Part shown: positions 53,444-61,653 of the stretch, one piece after another
Position numbering within the stretch: position 1 is the first letter of the stretch
Layout: every line of letters starts with the position of its first letter
NCBI GenBank assembly: GCA_964530825.1
Contig: CAZHCA010000004.1
Location: 1 to 64,000, forward strand
DNA: 64,000 nt
Direction: 5' to 3'
Source: CAZHCA01 sp964530825
GTDB taxonomy: Bacteria > Bacteroidota > Bacteroidia > Chitinophagales > Saprospiraceae
Position numbers and translations under genes: made by a program
Notes under the pieces: model-generated
Told to the model about the DNA's origin: nothing
The model's input: only the letters and a program-made list of their open reading frames with translations
Databases searched by the model: none

Positions 53444-54208
53444 ATGAATAATCCTATTTACCTTATTTCTCAGGCGATTATTATTGTTCTAGTGGTAGGT
53501 ATGTACCAACAGGTTGACCGAGTCCTGACCTATGCACTGGCTAAATCGGCTTATACATCGGAAATTACGAGGCGCGTACGCTTGATCTTATTGGGGGTTG
53601 TGGCCGCCTGGCTGGTTGGCTTAGCCGTAGCCGGCTGGGTCGGGCGCACCGTGCCGCAGACCGACCGGCCGCCCGTCATCCTGTGGATTTTTCTGCTTCC
53701 CATAGCAATTGTCCTAGGGCTATTACTGGTTCCGGCCTTCCGGCGCTTACTTGGTAATATTCCGGAGCGTTGGTTGCTTTACGGACAATCCTTTCGCATT
53801 TTGACCGAGTTGTTTCTAGGATTGGGTTACCTAGGCGGTTTCGTGCCGGTCCAGATGACATTCCTTTCCTTAAATCACGACTACACGGTGGCTTTAACTG
53901 CACCAATGGCGGGTTATGTTTTCTTTGGCAAAGGGCGTTATCTGCGTTTTGAGGGTATCATCTGGAATACCTTCGGCCTGGCCTTGTTGCTGAATATCTT
54001 CTGGATCAGTCTGGCTTCTATGCCCTCCAGCTGGCAGCTATTTCAGGGGCCACCGGAGAACTCCTTTATGGCGCACTTTCCATTCCTTTGGATACCGGGC
54101 TTTTTATCACCGCTAGCTTTTGCTATGCACGTCTATTCGCTCTACCAATTGATGGCCAACCGCAAACCGCGACGGCAATTCCGGTTACCGCCCCGCCGGT
54201 CGATCTGA
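53444..54208 (+). CDS. Polytopic membrane protein of unknown function
   Basis: A 254-residue protein with about seven hydrophobic helices. One conserved-looking amphipathic stretch, RILTELFLGLGYLGGFVPVQ with LNHDYTVALTAPMAGY after it, carries polar residues inside the membrane region (Glu, Asn, Asp, Tyr), as in a channel or enzyme. I do not recognise the family. The C-terminus is basic (NRKPRRQFRLPPRRS). It starts 17 bases after the MBL gene, so the DCC, MBL and membrane genes may be one operon. Confidence 0.8.
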   Translation: MNNPIYLISQAIIIVLVVGMYQQVDRVLTYALAKSAYTSEITRRVRLILLGVVAAWLVGLAVAGWVGRTVPQTDRPPVILWIFLLPIAIVLGLLLVPAFRRLLGNIPERWLLYGQSFRILTELFLGLGYLGGFVPVQMTFLSLNHDYTVALTAPMAGYVFFGKGRYLRFEGIIWNTFGLALLLNIFWISLASMPSSWQLFQGPPENSFMAHFPFLWIPGFLSPLAFAMHVYSLYQLMANRKPRRQFRLPPRRSI

Positions 54209-54312
54209 CCAGTATATTTACCGGCCTGCCAGTTGCCATTACTCCGAAAATTTTTCTATCTTTCTAAGCTCGCGAATAATATTTGCTAAAAGAGCTTTGA
54301 AAGTAAAGTAAG

Positions 54313-55938
54313 ATGCAGCAGTTTGATTATGTTATTGTCGGTGCCGGCTCTGCCGGTTGTCTGTTGGCCAATCGTTTGTCCGCCGACCCCCAGAGACGAG
54401 TGCTCCTACTCGAAGCCGGAAAACGGGATAACAATCCAAATATTCATATTCCGGCCGCTTTTTCAAAACTCTTCCAAACCTCTGAAGATTGGGCCTATCA
54501 CACCACACCCCAACCGGCCATGCACAATCGCATGATGTATCAGCCCCGCGGCAAAGTGATCGGGGGGTGCAGCAGCATCAATGCCATGATTTATATTCGC
54601 GGCCACCGGCAGGATTACGATACCTGGGCCGATTTAGGTAACCAGGGCTGGTCGTACCGCGAAGTCCTGCCCTACTTTAAGCGCATGGAGAATAATCTCC
54701 AACTCGACGATGCATACCACGGCACGGCCGGGGAGCTTTACGTAAGCGACTTGGTAGAAAAGCACCCGATCGTTTCGGCTATTATTCGGTCAGCCAATAA
54801 GTTGGGGTACCCGTTGAACCCCGATTTCAACGGTCGCCGGCAAGAAGGGTTCGGCTTCTACCAGGTTACCCAGAATCGAGGCCGCCGGTGGAGCGCAGCC
54901 GACGCTTTCCTGCACCCCATCCGGAAACGCTCCAACCTCAAAGTTCAGACCAATGCCCAGGTTACCCGCTTCATCTGGCAAAACCAAACGGTCGTTGGTG
55001 TGGCCTATCAGGCTGGAGGGGCTACCCATGAGGTTGCCGTGCGTCAGGAAGCCATTCTCAGTGCCGGAGCCTTTAACAGTCCCCATCTGTTGATGCTTTC
55101 GGGTATCGGAGATGCCGAGCAACTGAACCATTGGGGGATTCCGGTACGCAAGCACTTGCCCGGTGTCGGTAAAAACCTGCAGGATCACTTATTGGCGGGG
55201 CTTTCTTTCCGAACCTCTTATGAAAATACGCTGGATACTGCCGAGCGCTTCCCGGAATTAGCGCGCAACGTCTGGAATTACCTGATCAACAAACGGGGGC
55301 CGTTTACCTCCAATATAGCCGAGGGGGGCGGATTTGTACGAACGCGTCCCGGGCTGTCGGGGCCCGATTTGCAATTTCACCTGGCGGCTTGCCACTTCAT
55401 TCGCCATGGCTTTGACAATCCAACAAAAGGGCAAGGTTTTAGTATTGGTCCTACGCTGTTGCAACCCCTGAGTCGCGGTTCGGTAGGTTTGAAGAATGCC
55501 CACCCCCTGGCGGGGCCTGCCATAGATCCAAATTACTTCGATCGGACCGAAGACGTGGAGACGATGATCGCCGGATACCGGTTAGCTTGCCGCATTGCAG
55601 CGCAACCCCCGCTGGACCAGTACCGCAGTCGCCTGTTCAAGCCCGAGCGTATCCTGGAAACCAATGATGAAATCGCCGATTTTTTGCGGCGCACGAGCGA
55701 GACACTCTACCATCCGGTCGGTACTTGCAAGATGGGGCAGGATGAACAAGCCGTCGTCGATAGCCAACTACGGGTGCACGGGGTGAAAGGCCTGCGGGTG
55801 GTCGATGCTTCCATCATGCCCGTAATAACGCGCGGCAATACTCAGGCCCCCGTTATGATGATTGCAGAAAAGGCCGCTGAATTAATCCTGCAGGGGCAAA
55901 AGCACCCCGTTTTACAAGTTCAGCAACAAGATGAATAA
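54313..55938 (+). CDS. GMC family FAD oxidoreductase (choline dehydrogenase-like)
   Basis: A 541-residue flavoenzyme of the glucose-methanol-choline group. The FAD-binding opening is VIVGAGSAGCLLANRLS with LLLEAG after it. GMC signature 1 is GKVIGGCSSINAMIYIRG and signature 2 is AILSAGAFNSPHLLMLSGI. The active-site His lies in LYHPVGTCKMG and its partner Asn in TRGNTQAP (the His/Asn pair). It oxidises an alcohol, passing electrons to oxygen or a quinone. The best match in style is bacterial choline dehydrogenase BetA-like proteins, but no betaine genes are nearby, so the substrate is open. Confidence 0.93.
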   Translation: MQQFDYVIVGAGSAGCLLANRLSADPQRRVLLLEAGKRDNNPNIHIPAAFSKLFQTSEDWAYHTTPQPAMHNRMMYQPRGKVIGGCSSINAMIYIRGHRQDYDTWADLGNQGWSYREVLPYFKRMENNLQLDDAYHGTAGELYVSDLVEKHPIVSAIIRSANKLGYPLNPDFNGRRQEGFGFYQVTQNRGRRWSAADAFLHPIRKRSNLKVQTNAQVTRFIWQNQTVVGVAYQAGGATHEVAVRQEAILSAGAFNSPHLLMLSGIGDAEQLNHWGIPVRKHLPGVGKNLQDHLLAGLSFRTSYENTLDTAERFPELARNVWNYLINKRGPFTSNIAEGGGFVRTRPGLSGPDLQFHLAACHFIRHGFDNPTKGQGFSIGPTLLQPLSRGSVGLKNAHPLAGPAIDPNYFDRTEDVETMIAGYRLACRIAAQPPLDQYRSRLFKPERILETNDEIADFLRRTSETLYHPVGTCKMGQDEQAVVDSQLRVHGVKGLRVVDASIMPVITRGNTQAPVMMIAEKAAELILQGQKHPVLQVQQQDE

Positions 55939-55980
55939 GCGGTAAATTGTTACTTTTGATAGGAACCAGATGGACCGCCT

Positions 55981-56859
55981 TTGAATCCTACACCCTTCAT
56001 TTGTTATGCCTTTATGGCCGTTTGGCTGTTGTCACTTACACCCTGGTCTGGTGCATCCCAACCAGTGCGCAGTATAACCGGTTATTCCACCACCCCCGAT
56101 GCAACTACGCCCGTGCTGTACGAAAAACAAATCTTTAACCGCCGCAACCAGTTGGAATTTTTACAAGAAGACCCCTTTTGTACCACGACATTTACCTACA
56201 GCGCTAGCGGACGGTTACAAAAACGCGAACGTTGGTGTTATGAGTCCGATGCCAACGGCACGACGACCTACAGCTACAATGAAGGTGAGGTCTGTTCGAC
56301 CGGTGATCTGGTCGTCTATCGAACCGAGGCTTGCACCTACCAATGGCCCGATGGCCGGGAAAAGGCTTTCCTCGAGTACACCTTTGACCAGGATGGGCGA
56401 TTACGTACACGCGACTCGGTTACTTTTTTCTACGATGAAAAAGAGCGGCTCATCCGGAAAGAGGAACACCATCAGGAAGGGAAAAAGGGGTAGATTGTAG
56501 TCAGCAACTGCAATTATAACTACACCACTTTTGATAGTTTGACCCTGGCGGTTTGTTACGAGCCCGGTAGCGAAAAGCAAATCGCCTGGCAGATAGCCCG
56601 CGAATATCATCCTGTAACCCAATTACCTGTAAAAGAGATCATGCAGGGTAATCGGTACCGGCGGGAAGTAAACTGGACGTATCGCAATGGAGAACTTTTT
56701 TTCCGGATCGACAAAGTTTTCAACGGTGGCCGGTTGAGTTCGAAGATTGAGAAAGAGTTCGCCGATGGACTGTTGGAAAAAAAGCGAATCTATTGGGTAG
56801 AGGGCGGCGAAGTGCAGCTGCAGCGGACCGTGAAATATGTTTACGACTTTTGGGAGTAA
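55981..56859 (+). pseudogene. Exported YD-repeat/MORN-like protein gene split by an amber codon
   Basis: A single reading frame from 55981 (TTG; ATG at 56014 also possible) to 56859 gives about 292 codons broken only by one TAG at 56491-56493. The first part (170 residues) has a signal-like start and strand-turn patterns such as TYSASGRLQKRERWCYES and YTFDQDGRLRTRDSVTFFYD. After the stop the frame continues as IVVSNCNYNYTTFDSLTLAV and more of the same repeat style (YRNGELFFRIDKVFNGG), ending before the next gene. The uninterrupted frame means a recent nonsense change, a sequencing error or readthrough. The family is uncertain. Confidence 0.75.
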
Positions 56860-56868
56860 AAAAAGACT

Positions 56869-58008
56869 GTGATCGAGCCAAAGCCACATCCGGTAATCAT
56901 CATCGGCGCCGGCCCTGCCGGCTTAGCCATGGCCGCCTGCTTAACGCAACTGGATCTGCCCTACGTGATCCTAGAGCAAAGCCAGCATGTAGGACATGCT
57001 TGGCATCACCACTACGACCGCCTGCATTTACATACCGTCCGGCGACTATCGGGATTGCCACATTTGGATATTCCGGCCGATTGGCCGAAATACTTGTCTC
57101 GAACGCATGTGGTGGATTACCTGGAACAATATGCCCGCCATTTTAATATTCAACCGCGTTTCGGTCAGGAAGTTACCGCTGTCCGTCCCCGGGGCGGCTC
57201 CTGGGTGGTGCATACCCGGAGCGGGGAAAGCTGGTGGGGGCAGCATGTGATTGTGGCGACGGGCTTAAACCGAAAAATTCATCGGCCACCCCTACCTGGC
57301 GAAGATCAATTTGAGGGGGCGATTCTGCACAGTCGCGCCTATCGTAACCCGGACCCTTTTTGCGAAAAACGCGTTCTCGTGGTCGGGATGGGAAATACTG
57401 GCTCAGAGATTGCATTGGATTTAAGCGAGCGCTCTATTCCTACTTGGATCAGCGTACGCCATCCAGTGAATATCGTCCCACGCGATTTTTTTGGTAATTC
57501 CACCCAGGAGACTGCTCTCAAGCTGGCGCGTCTGCCCCGCCCTCTGGGCGACCGCCTGGGCCGGGTGGTGCAGCGACTGGCTTACGGAGACCTGAGCCGA
57601 TACGGGTTGCAGCAACCACCTATGCCACCGGCCACCCAGCTGCGACTTACGGGGAAAACACCCGTGATCGACCTGGGTACGGTAGCGCAAATCAAAGCCG
57701 GGAAAATCAAAGTCAAGCCGGGTATCGACCATCTGGAGCCCCGCCGGGTCTTATTCGCCGATGGTTCCGCAGAACACTTCTCTGCTATTATCCTGGCTAC
57801 TGGGTATCGCGCCAACCTTCAACCCTTGTTTCCCGATGTGCCCTTGTCTGTCGATTCTTTCGGTGCCCCCCGTTATCTGCACGGGCAGGGGGCGCTCGAA
57901 GGTGTTCACTTCCTGGGTTTCGATAATTACAGCCCGGGTGGCATCCTGGGGATTGTCCGTCGCGATGCGCCCCGCATCGCCCAACACATCGTTAGTAGCC
58001 CAGTGTAG
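56869..58008 (+). CDS. YUCCA/CzcO-like flavin-containing monooxygenase family protein
   Basis: A 379-residue FAD/NADPH enzyme. The N-terminal FAD motif is VIIIGAGPAGLAMAACLTQL, the NADPH motif VLVVGMGNTGSEIALDL, and FSAIILATGYRANL is the conserved ATG(Y) motif. RPPLPGEDQFEGAILHSRAY is also typical. The overall layout is of the plant YUCCA and bacterial CzcO-like type. It presumably oxygenates a small organic substrate. Substrate identity is unknown; a link to indole metabolism should not be assumed. The start is a GTG at 56869, ten bases after the split gene. Confidence 0.87.
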   Translation: MIEPKPHPVIIIGAGPAGLAMAACLTQLDLPYVILEQSQHVGHAWHHHYDRLHLHTVRRLSGLPHLDIPADWPKYLSRTHVVDYLEQYARHFNIQPRFGQEVTAVRPRGGSWVVHTRSGESWWGQHVIVATGLNRKIHRPPLPGEDQFEGAILHSRAYRNPDPFCEKRVLVVGMGNTGSEIALDLSERSIPTWISVRHPVNIVPRDFFGNSTQETALKLARLPRPLGDRLGRVVQRLAYGDLSRYGLQQPPMPPATQLRLTGKTPVIDLGTVAQIKAGKIKVKPGIDHLEPRRVLFADGSAEHFSAIILATGYRANLQPLFPDVPLSVDSFGAPRYLHGQGALEGVHFLGFDNYSPGGILGIVRRDAPRIAQHIVSSPV

Positions 58009-58012
58009 GTGC

Positions 58013-58202
58013 TTTTCCACAGCTTGTGAGCAACTTGTGGGTAATTAATCCGGAGCCTGCAGAACGCCAGACCAGGGTAAAGGCGTTATTAATGATCCAT
58101 GGAAAAAAGGTTGCATTTGTTAACTCAGTATAGGGTTTCCGTTAGCTCTTGGGAACAAATTAACTTGAATCGTGGAAAACATGTGGAAAACATGTGGAAA
58201 AC
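58013..58202. promoter_or_regulatory. Cluster of DnaA-box-like sites upstream of the ribonucleotide reductase
   Basis: Four sites differ by one base from the DnaA box TTATCCACA or its complement: 58013-58021 (TTTTCCACA), 58036-58044 (TGTGGGTAA), 58182-58190 and 58193-58201 (both TGTGGAAAA). CGTGGAAAA at 58171-58179 has two mismatches. The last three lie in an 11-bp tandem repeat, GTGGAAAACAT, from 58172 to 58202 (2.8 copies), about 90 bases before the gene start. Binding of DnaA or another regulator is a hypothesis. Confidence 0.5.
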
Positions 58203-58292
58203 TAAAAAAATCGATTTGTCTTTTTTACCTGAATTCAGCAATTTGAGATGCATTAACCCGAATAAAATTTCATGACGATTAAGTATTAGGAC

Positions 58293-60872
58293 ATGAGCAC
58301 AACTTTAACAGCAAGCAACCAAAAAACCACCACCCCAAAGCGAAAAGCCTATTCCTACGAAAAAGTATTAAAGGCGGCTACGGACTATTTCCAGGGTGAT
58401 GATCTGGCGGCGAGTGTATGGGTCAACAAGTATGCCTTAAAAGACTCGTTCGGCAACATTTACGAGCGCACCCCTGACGATATGCACCGCCGTATTGCGA
58501 AGGAGATTGCGCGTATTGAGCAGCAATACCCGAACCCGCTAACCGAAGATACGATCTACCAGGTACTAAAAGATTTCAAGTACATCGTACCCCAGGGAAG
58601 TCCCATGGCAGGTATTGGCAATGATATGCAAATCTCTTCCCTGTCTAACTGTTTTGTTATCGGCAACGGTGCCGACTCTTACGGGGGTATCATTCGTGCC
58701 GATGAAGAGCAGGTACAACTCATGAAGCGGCGTGGAGGTGTCGGACAGGATCTTTCGCACATTCGTCCCAAAGGCAGTCCGGTGATGAATTCAGCCCTTT
58801 CTTCTACGGGCATTGTGCCTTTCATGGAAAGGTACTCCAATTCTACCCGCGAAGTTGCGCAGGACGGTCGCCGCGGCGCACTGATGCTAACGGTTTCGAT
58901 TAAGCACCCCGATGCGGAGGACTTTATTAATGCCAAGCTGGAACAGGGCAAGGTAACCGGCGCTAACGTATCGGTCCGCATTAACGATGCATTCATGCAG
59001 GCAGCCATGAAAGGGCAGAAGTTCATTCAGCAGTATCCAGTAGACGCCGATAAGCCCGTCTATACCAAAGAAGCAAATGCGGCTGAATTGTGGGAGAAAA
59101 TCATTCACAATGCCTGGAAATCGGCCGAGCCGGGTGTGCTCTTCTGGGATACGGTAATACGTGAATCGGTGCCGGATTGTTACGCCGATTTAGGTTACCG
59201 CACCATCTCTACCAATCCTTGCGGGGAAATTCCGCTGTGCCCCTATGATAGCTGCCGGCTGTTGGCGATCAATCTGTACAGTTACGTTGAACACCCGTTT
59301 ACGGACAAGGCCTACTTCAACTTCGAAAAGTTCGGTCAACACGTACAGATGGCGCAGCGAATTATGGATGATATTATTGATCTGGAGATCGAAAAAATCG
59401 ACCGTATCCTGGAAAAGATTGAGAAAGATCCAGAGGTAGCGAGTATCAAGCAGGTCGAATACGAACTGTGGCAAAAGATCCGCAAAACCTGCGTCAACGG
59501 CCGCCGCACTGGTGTAGGTATCACGGCCGAAGGAGATATGCTGGCTGCACTTGGTTTGCGTTACGGTAGCGATGAGGCGATCGCCAAGGCTGTTGAAGTG
59601 CATAAAACCATCGCTCTCAATGCCTATCGTTCATCGGCCATTTTGGCAAAAGAACGCGGCACTTTTCCAATTTACAATGCCGAACGGGAAGTTGACAACC
59701 CCTTCATCAATCGCTTGCGTGAAGCCGACCCAGAACTGTACGAAATGATGGCAGCGACCGGCCGCCGCAATATCGCACTGCTTACGATCGCGCCCACCGG
59801 AACGACCAGTCTGATGACCCAGACGACTTCCGGTATCGAGCCCGTTTTTATGGTAAGTTACAAGCGCCGCCGTAAGGTCAACCCCAACGATAAAGACGCC
59901 AAAGTCACTTTCGTCGACGAAGTAGGTGATCACTGGGAAGAATACCATGTTTTTCACCACAAATTTGTAGACTGGTTGAAGGCCAATGGATACGATGTGG
60001 GTAAGGTCACCAAGATGGAGACGCAGGACCTGGATCTGGTCATCGCCGCTTCTCCCTTCCATCAGGCTACCGCTAACGATGTCGATTGGGTGCAAAAAGT
60101 GAAAATGCAAGGCGCTATCCAAAAATGGGTCGACCACTCGATCAGCGTAACGGTTAATGTACCCGAATCTACAACCGTAGAAAAGGTCAAAGAGATCTAT
60201 CAAACGGCCTGGGAAGTCGGGTGCAAAGGCTGTACGATTTACCGGGACGGATCCCGCTCAGGAGTACTGGTGGCCGAAGACAAAAAGGCCGAAGAAAAAG
60301 AGACACTAGAGATCATGGAGATGCTGCCGCCAAAACGGCCCGATCGATTAGAAGCGGAAGTGGTGCGTTTCCAGAATAACAATGAAAACTGGATCGGAGT
60401 GCTGGGCCTGATCAAGGGCCGCCCCTACGAAGTTTTTACTGGTAGAGCCGAAGATACCTTCCGGCTGCCGGCTTATGTTAAAAAAGGCTGGGTAATCAAA
60501 CAACGCGATGAGGATAAAAACGAGAACCGCTACGACTTCCAATTCATGGATCGTGATGGCTACCGCATAACAATCGAGGGCCTCAGCCGCTCCTTCAACA
60601 AAGAATACTGGAACTACGCAAAGTTGATCTCTGGCGTATTACGGCATGGCATGCCACTGCCGCACGTCGTAAACCTGGTGGAAGGGCTGAACGTGGAGGA
60701 AGATTATATCAATACCTGGAAAAACGGCGTAGTGCGCGCCCTGAAAAAGTTTATTCCGGACGGTACGAAAGCGGCTAAGAAAGTTTGTCCGAGCTGCGGC
60801 GACGAAGACGGCTTGGTGTATAAAGAAGGCTGTTTAATTTGTAAGAGCTGCGGATTTTCGGAGTGCGGATAA
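58293..60872 (+). CDS. nrdJ: Adenosylcobalamin-dependent (class II) ribonucleoside-diphosphate reductase
   Basis: An 859-residue enzyme making deoxyribonucleotides with a B12-derived radical, independent of oxygen. MSTTLTASNQ is followed by the catalytic barrel: SLSNCFVIGNGADSYG (active-site Cys), MKRRGGVGQDLSHIRPKGSP, NPCGEIPLCPYDSCRLLAIN (radical Cys, Asn and Glu) and APTGTTSLMTQTTSGIEPVF. A TSCPD-type domain follows (about 690-800), then a C-terminal zinc-ribbon-like tail with CPSCGDEDG and CLICKSCGFSECG. The upstream 284 bases hold repeated DnaA-box-like sites. No B12 riboswitch was recognised. Confidence 0.95.
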   Translation: MSTTLTASNQKTTTPKRKAYSYEKVLKAATDYFQGDDLAASVWVNKYALKDSFGNIYERTPDDMHRRIAKEIARIEQQYPNPLTEDTIYQVLKDFKYIVPQGSPMAGIGNDMQISSLSNCFVIGNGADSYGGIIRADEEQVQLMKRRGGVGQDLSHIRPKGSPVMNSALSSTGIVPFMERYSNSTREVAQDGRRGALMLTVSIKHPDAEDFINAKLEQGKVTGANVSVRINDAFMQAAMKGQKFIQQYPVDADKPVYTKEANAAELWEKIIHNAWKSAEPGVLFWDTVIRESVPDCYADLGYRTISTNPCGEIPLCPYDSCRLLAINLYSYVEHPFTDKAYFNFEKFGQHVQMAQRIMDDIIDLEIEKIDRILEKIEKDPEVASIKQVEYELWQKIRKTCVNGRRTGVGITAEGDMLAALGLRYGSDEAIAKAVEVHKTIALNAYRSSAILAKERGTFPIYNAEREVDNPFINRLREADPELYEMMAATGRRNIALLTIAPTGTTSLMTQTTSGIEPVFMVSYKRRRKVNPNDKDAKVTFVDEVGDHWEEYHVFHHKFVDWLKANGYDVGKVTKMETQDLDLVIAASPFHQATANDVDWVQKVKMQGAIQKWVDHSISVTVNVPESTTVEKVKEIYQTAWEVGCKGCTIYRDGSRSGVLVAEDKKAEEKETLEIMEMLPPKRPDRLEAEVVRFQNNNENWIGVLGLIKGRPYEVFTGRAEDTFRLPAYVKKGWVIKQRDEDKNENRYDFQFMDRDGYRITIEGLSRSFNKEYWNYAKLISGVLRHGMPLPHVVNLVEGLNVEEDYINTWKNGVVRALKKFIPDGTKAAKKVCPSCGDEDGLVYKEGCLICKSCGFSECG

Positions 60873-60903
60873 ACAAGTACTCGGACTTACGGATAAATAC
60901 TAT

Positions 60904-60941
60904 AAAAAGCTAAGGCCGCCCATGGGCGGCCTTAGCTTTTT
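60904..60941. terminator. Bidirectional intrinsic terminator
   Basis: AAAAAGCTAAGGCCGCCC (60904-60921) and its exact complement (60924-60941) form a near-perfect palindrome around the centre AT. A and T runs at either side suit both the ribonucleotide reductase gene and the convergent T9SS-like gene. Confidence 0.93.
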
Positions 60942-60994
60942 CTTCGGAACCGGTAGTAATAGAACTTTATCTGCTCAGGAGATGAAAACAATAA

Positions 60995-61393
60995 TCAGGA
61001 TTCGCAAGTAAAGGCACCGGTGTATGTTCCTTCTGCCGTTTCTACTTCCACTTTATATGTCCCGGCCGGGAAATTGCGCACATCGAGTTGGATACTCCGC
61101 CGAATTTCCAGCGATTGTACCAATTTGCCGTTGGGGCTGTAGATGCGGGCTACTTTATTGGAATAATCTTTGGTCAGGATGCGCACCTCATCGACGGGGT
61201 AGGAGGGAAAGACGCGCAGTTTACCTGCCGGTTTGGCATAGGCCTTGGTAAGTTCAACCATTTGCTGGTGAACATCCCGAGCCCGCTCTAGAGCAGAATT
61301 ATCCTCGGCGTTTAGCTCGCCGGGGAAAAAACTATTTTGGGCACTCATGGCCCAACCGGTTAAAAGCAGCAATATAGTTAGCGTAGTTTTCAT
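60995..61393 (-). CDS. Short exported protein with T9SS-type sorting domain
   Basis: A 132-residue protein from the ATG at 61393, with a signal peptide (MKTTLTILLLLTGWAMSAQ). After a ~35-residue spacer the rest looks like a type A T9SS sorting domain: LRVFPSYPVDEVRILTKDYS, a YSPNGKLVQSLEI strand and FPAGTYKVEVETAEG. It has no other domain, so the protein consists almost only of a sorting domain. It may be a small surface protein or a regulator of one. An in-frame ATG at 61432 would spoil the signal peptide. Confidence 0.8.
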   Translation of the reverse strand: MKTTLTILLLLTGWAMSAQNSFFPGELNAEDNSALERARDVHQQMVELTKAYAKPAGKLRVFPSYPVDEVRILTKDYSNKVARIYSPNGKLVQSLEIRRSIQLDVRNFPAGTYKVEVETAEGTYTGAFTCES

Positions 61394-61574
61394 AGTTGCT
61401 ATTAGAAGTTCAAATTTCGTGCCAAACAGCACTATTAATAAGACATTTCAAACGAACTTCCGTTTAAACAGAAAAATTGAATTAACGCTGATTTACAGAT
61501 TGTTACCAGTGCGTTAAAACGGTGAATGTAATATGGTTGGATATGTATATGGGAGAGTTATCAATGTTCTACGT

Positions 61575-61638
61575 GTAAATATAAGAAAAAAAAAACAAAA
61601 AGGTAAACACAGAGGCCGCTTCTGCGCCACCTCTGTGT
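61575..61638 (-). terminator. Intrinsic terminator after the EF-G paralogue
   Basis: On the minus strand ACACAGAGG (61630-61638 region) pairs with CCTCTGTGT (61606-61615 region) around a ~14-base loop, and a T-rich run follows down to about 61575. It lies 16 bases after the elongation-factor stop. The rest of 61394-61653 shows no gene. Confidence 0.8.
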
Positions 61639-61653
61639 GGTTTTAACCCTTCG

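Noticed and set aside
47803..58008. An auxin-type pathway built from nitrilase and YUCCA-like monooxygenase
   Set aside because: The genes are 8 kb apart, no indole-specific enzyme is present, and neither family motif defines an indole substrate. It is kept only as a remark.
58013..58292. Replication origin (oriC) at the DnaA-box-like cluster
   Set aside because: No dnaA, dnaN, gidA or other origin-linked gene is nearby and no AT-rich 13-mer unwinding element was recognised. Gene regulation is the simpler reading.
58009..58292. Cobalamin riboswitch before the B12-dependent reductase
   Set aside because: The conserved B12-box sequence (GCCACTG) and its surroundings are not present in the leader.
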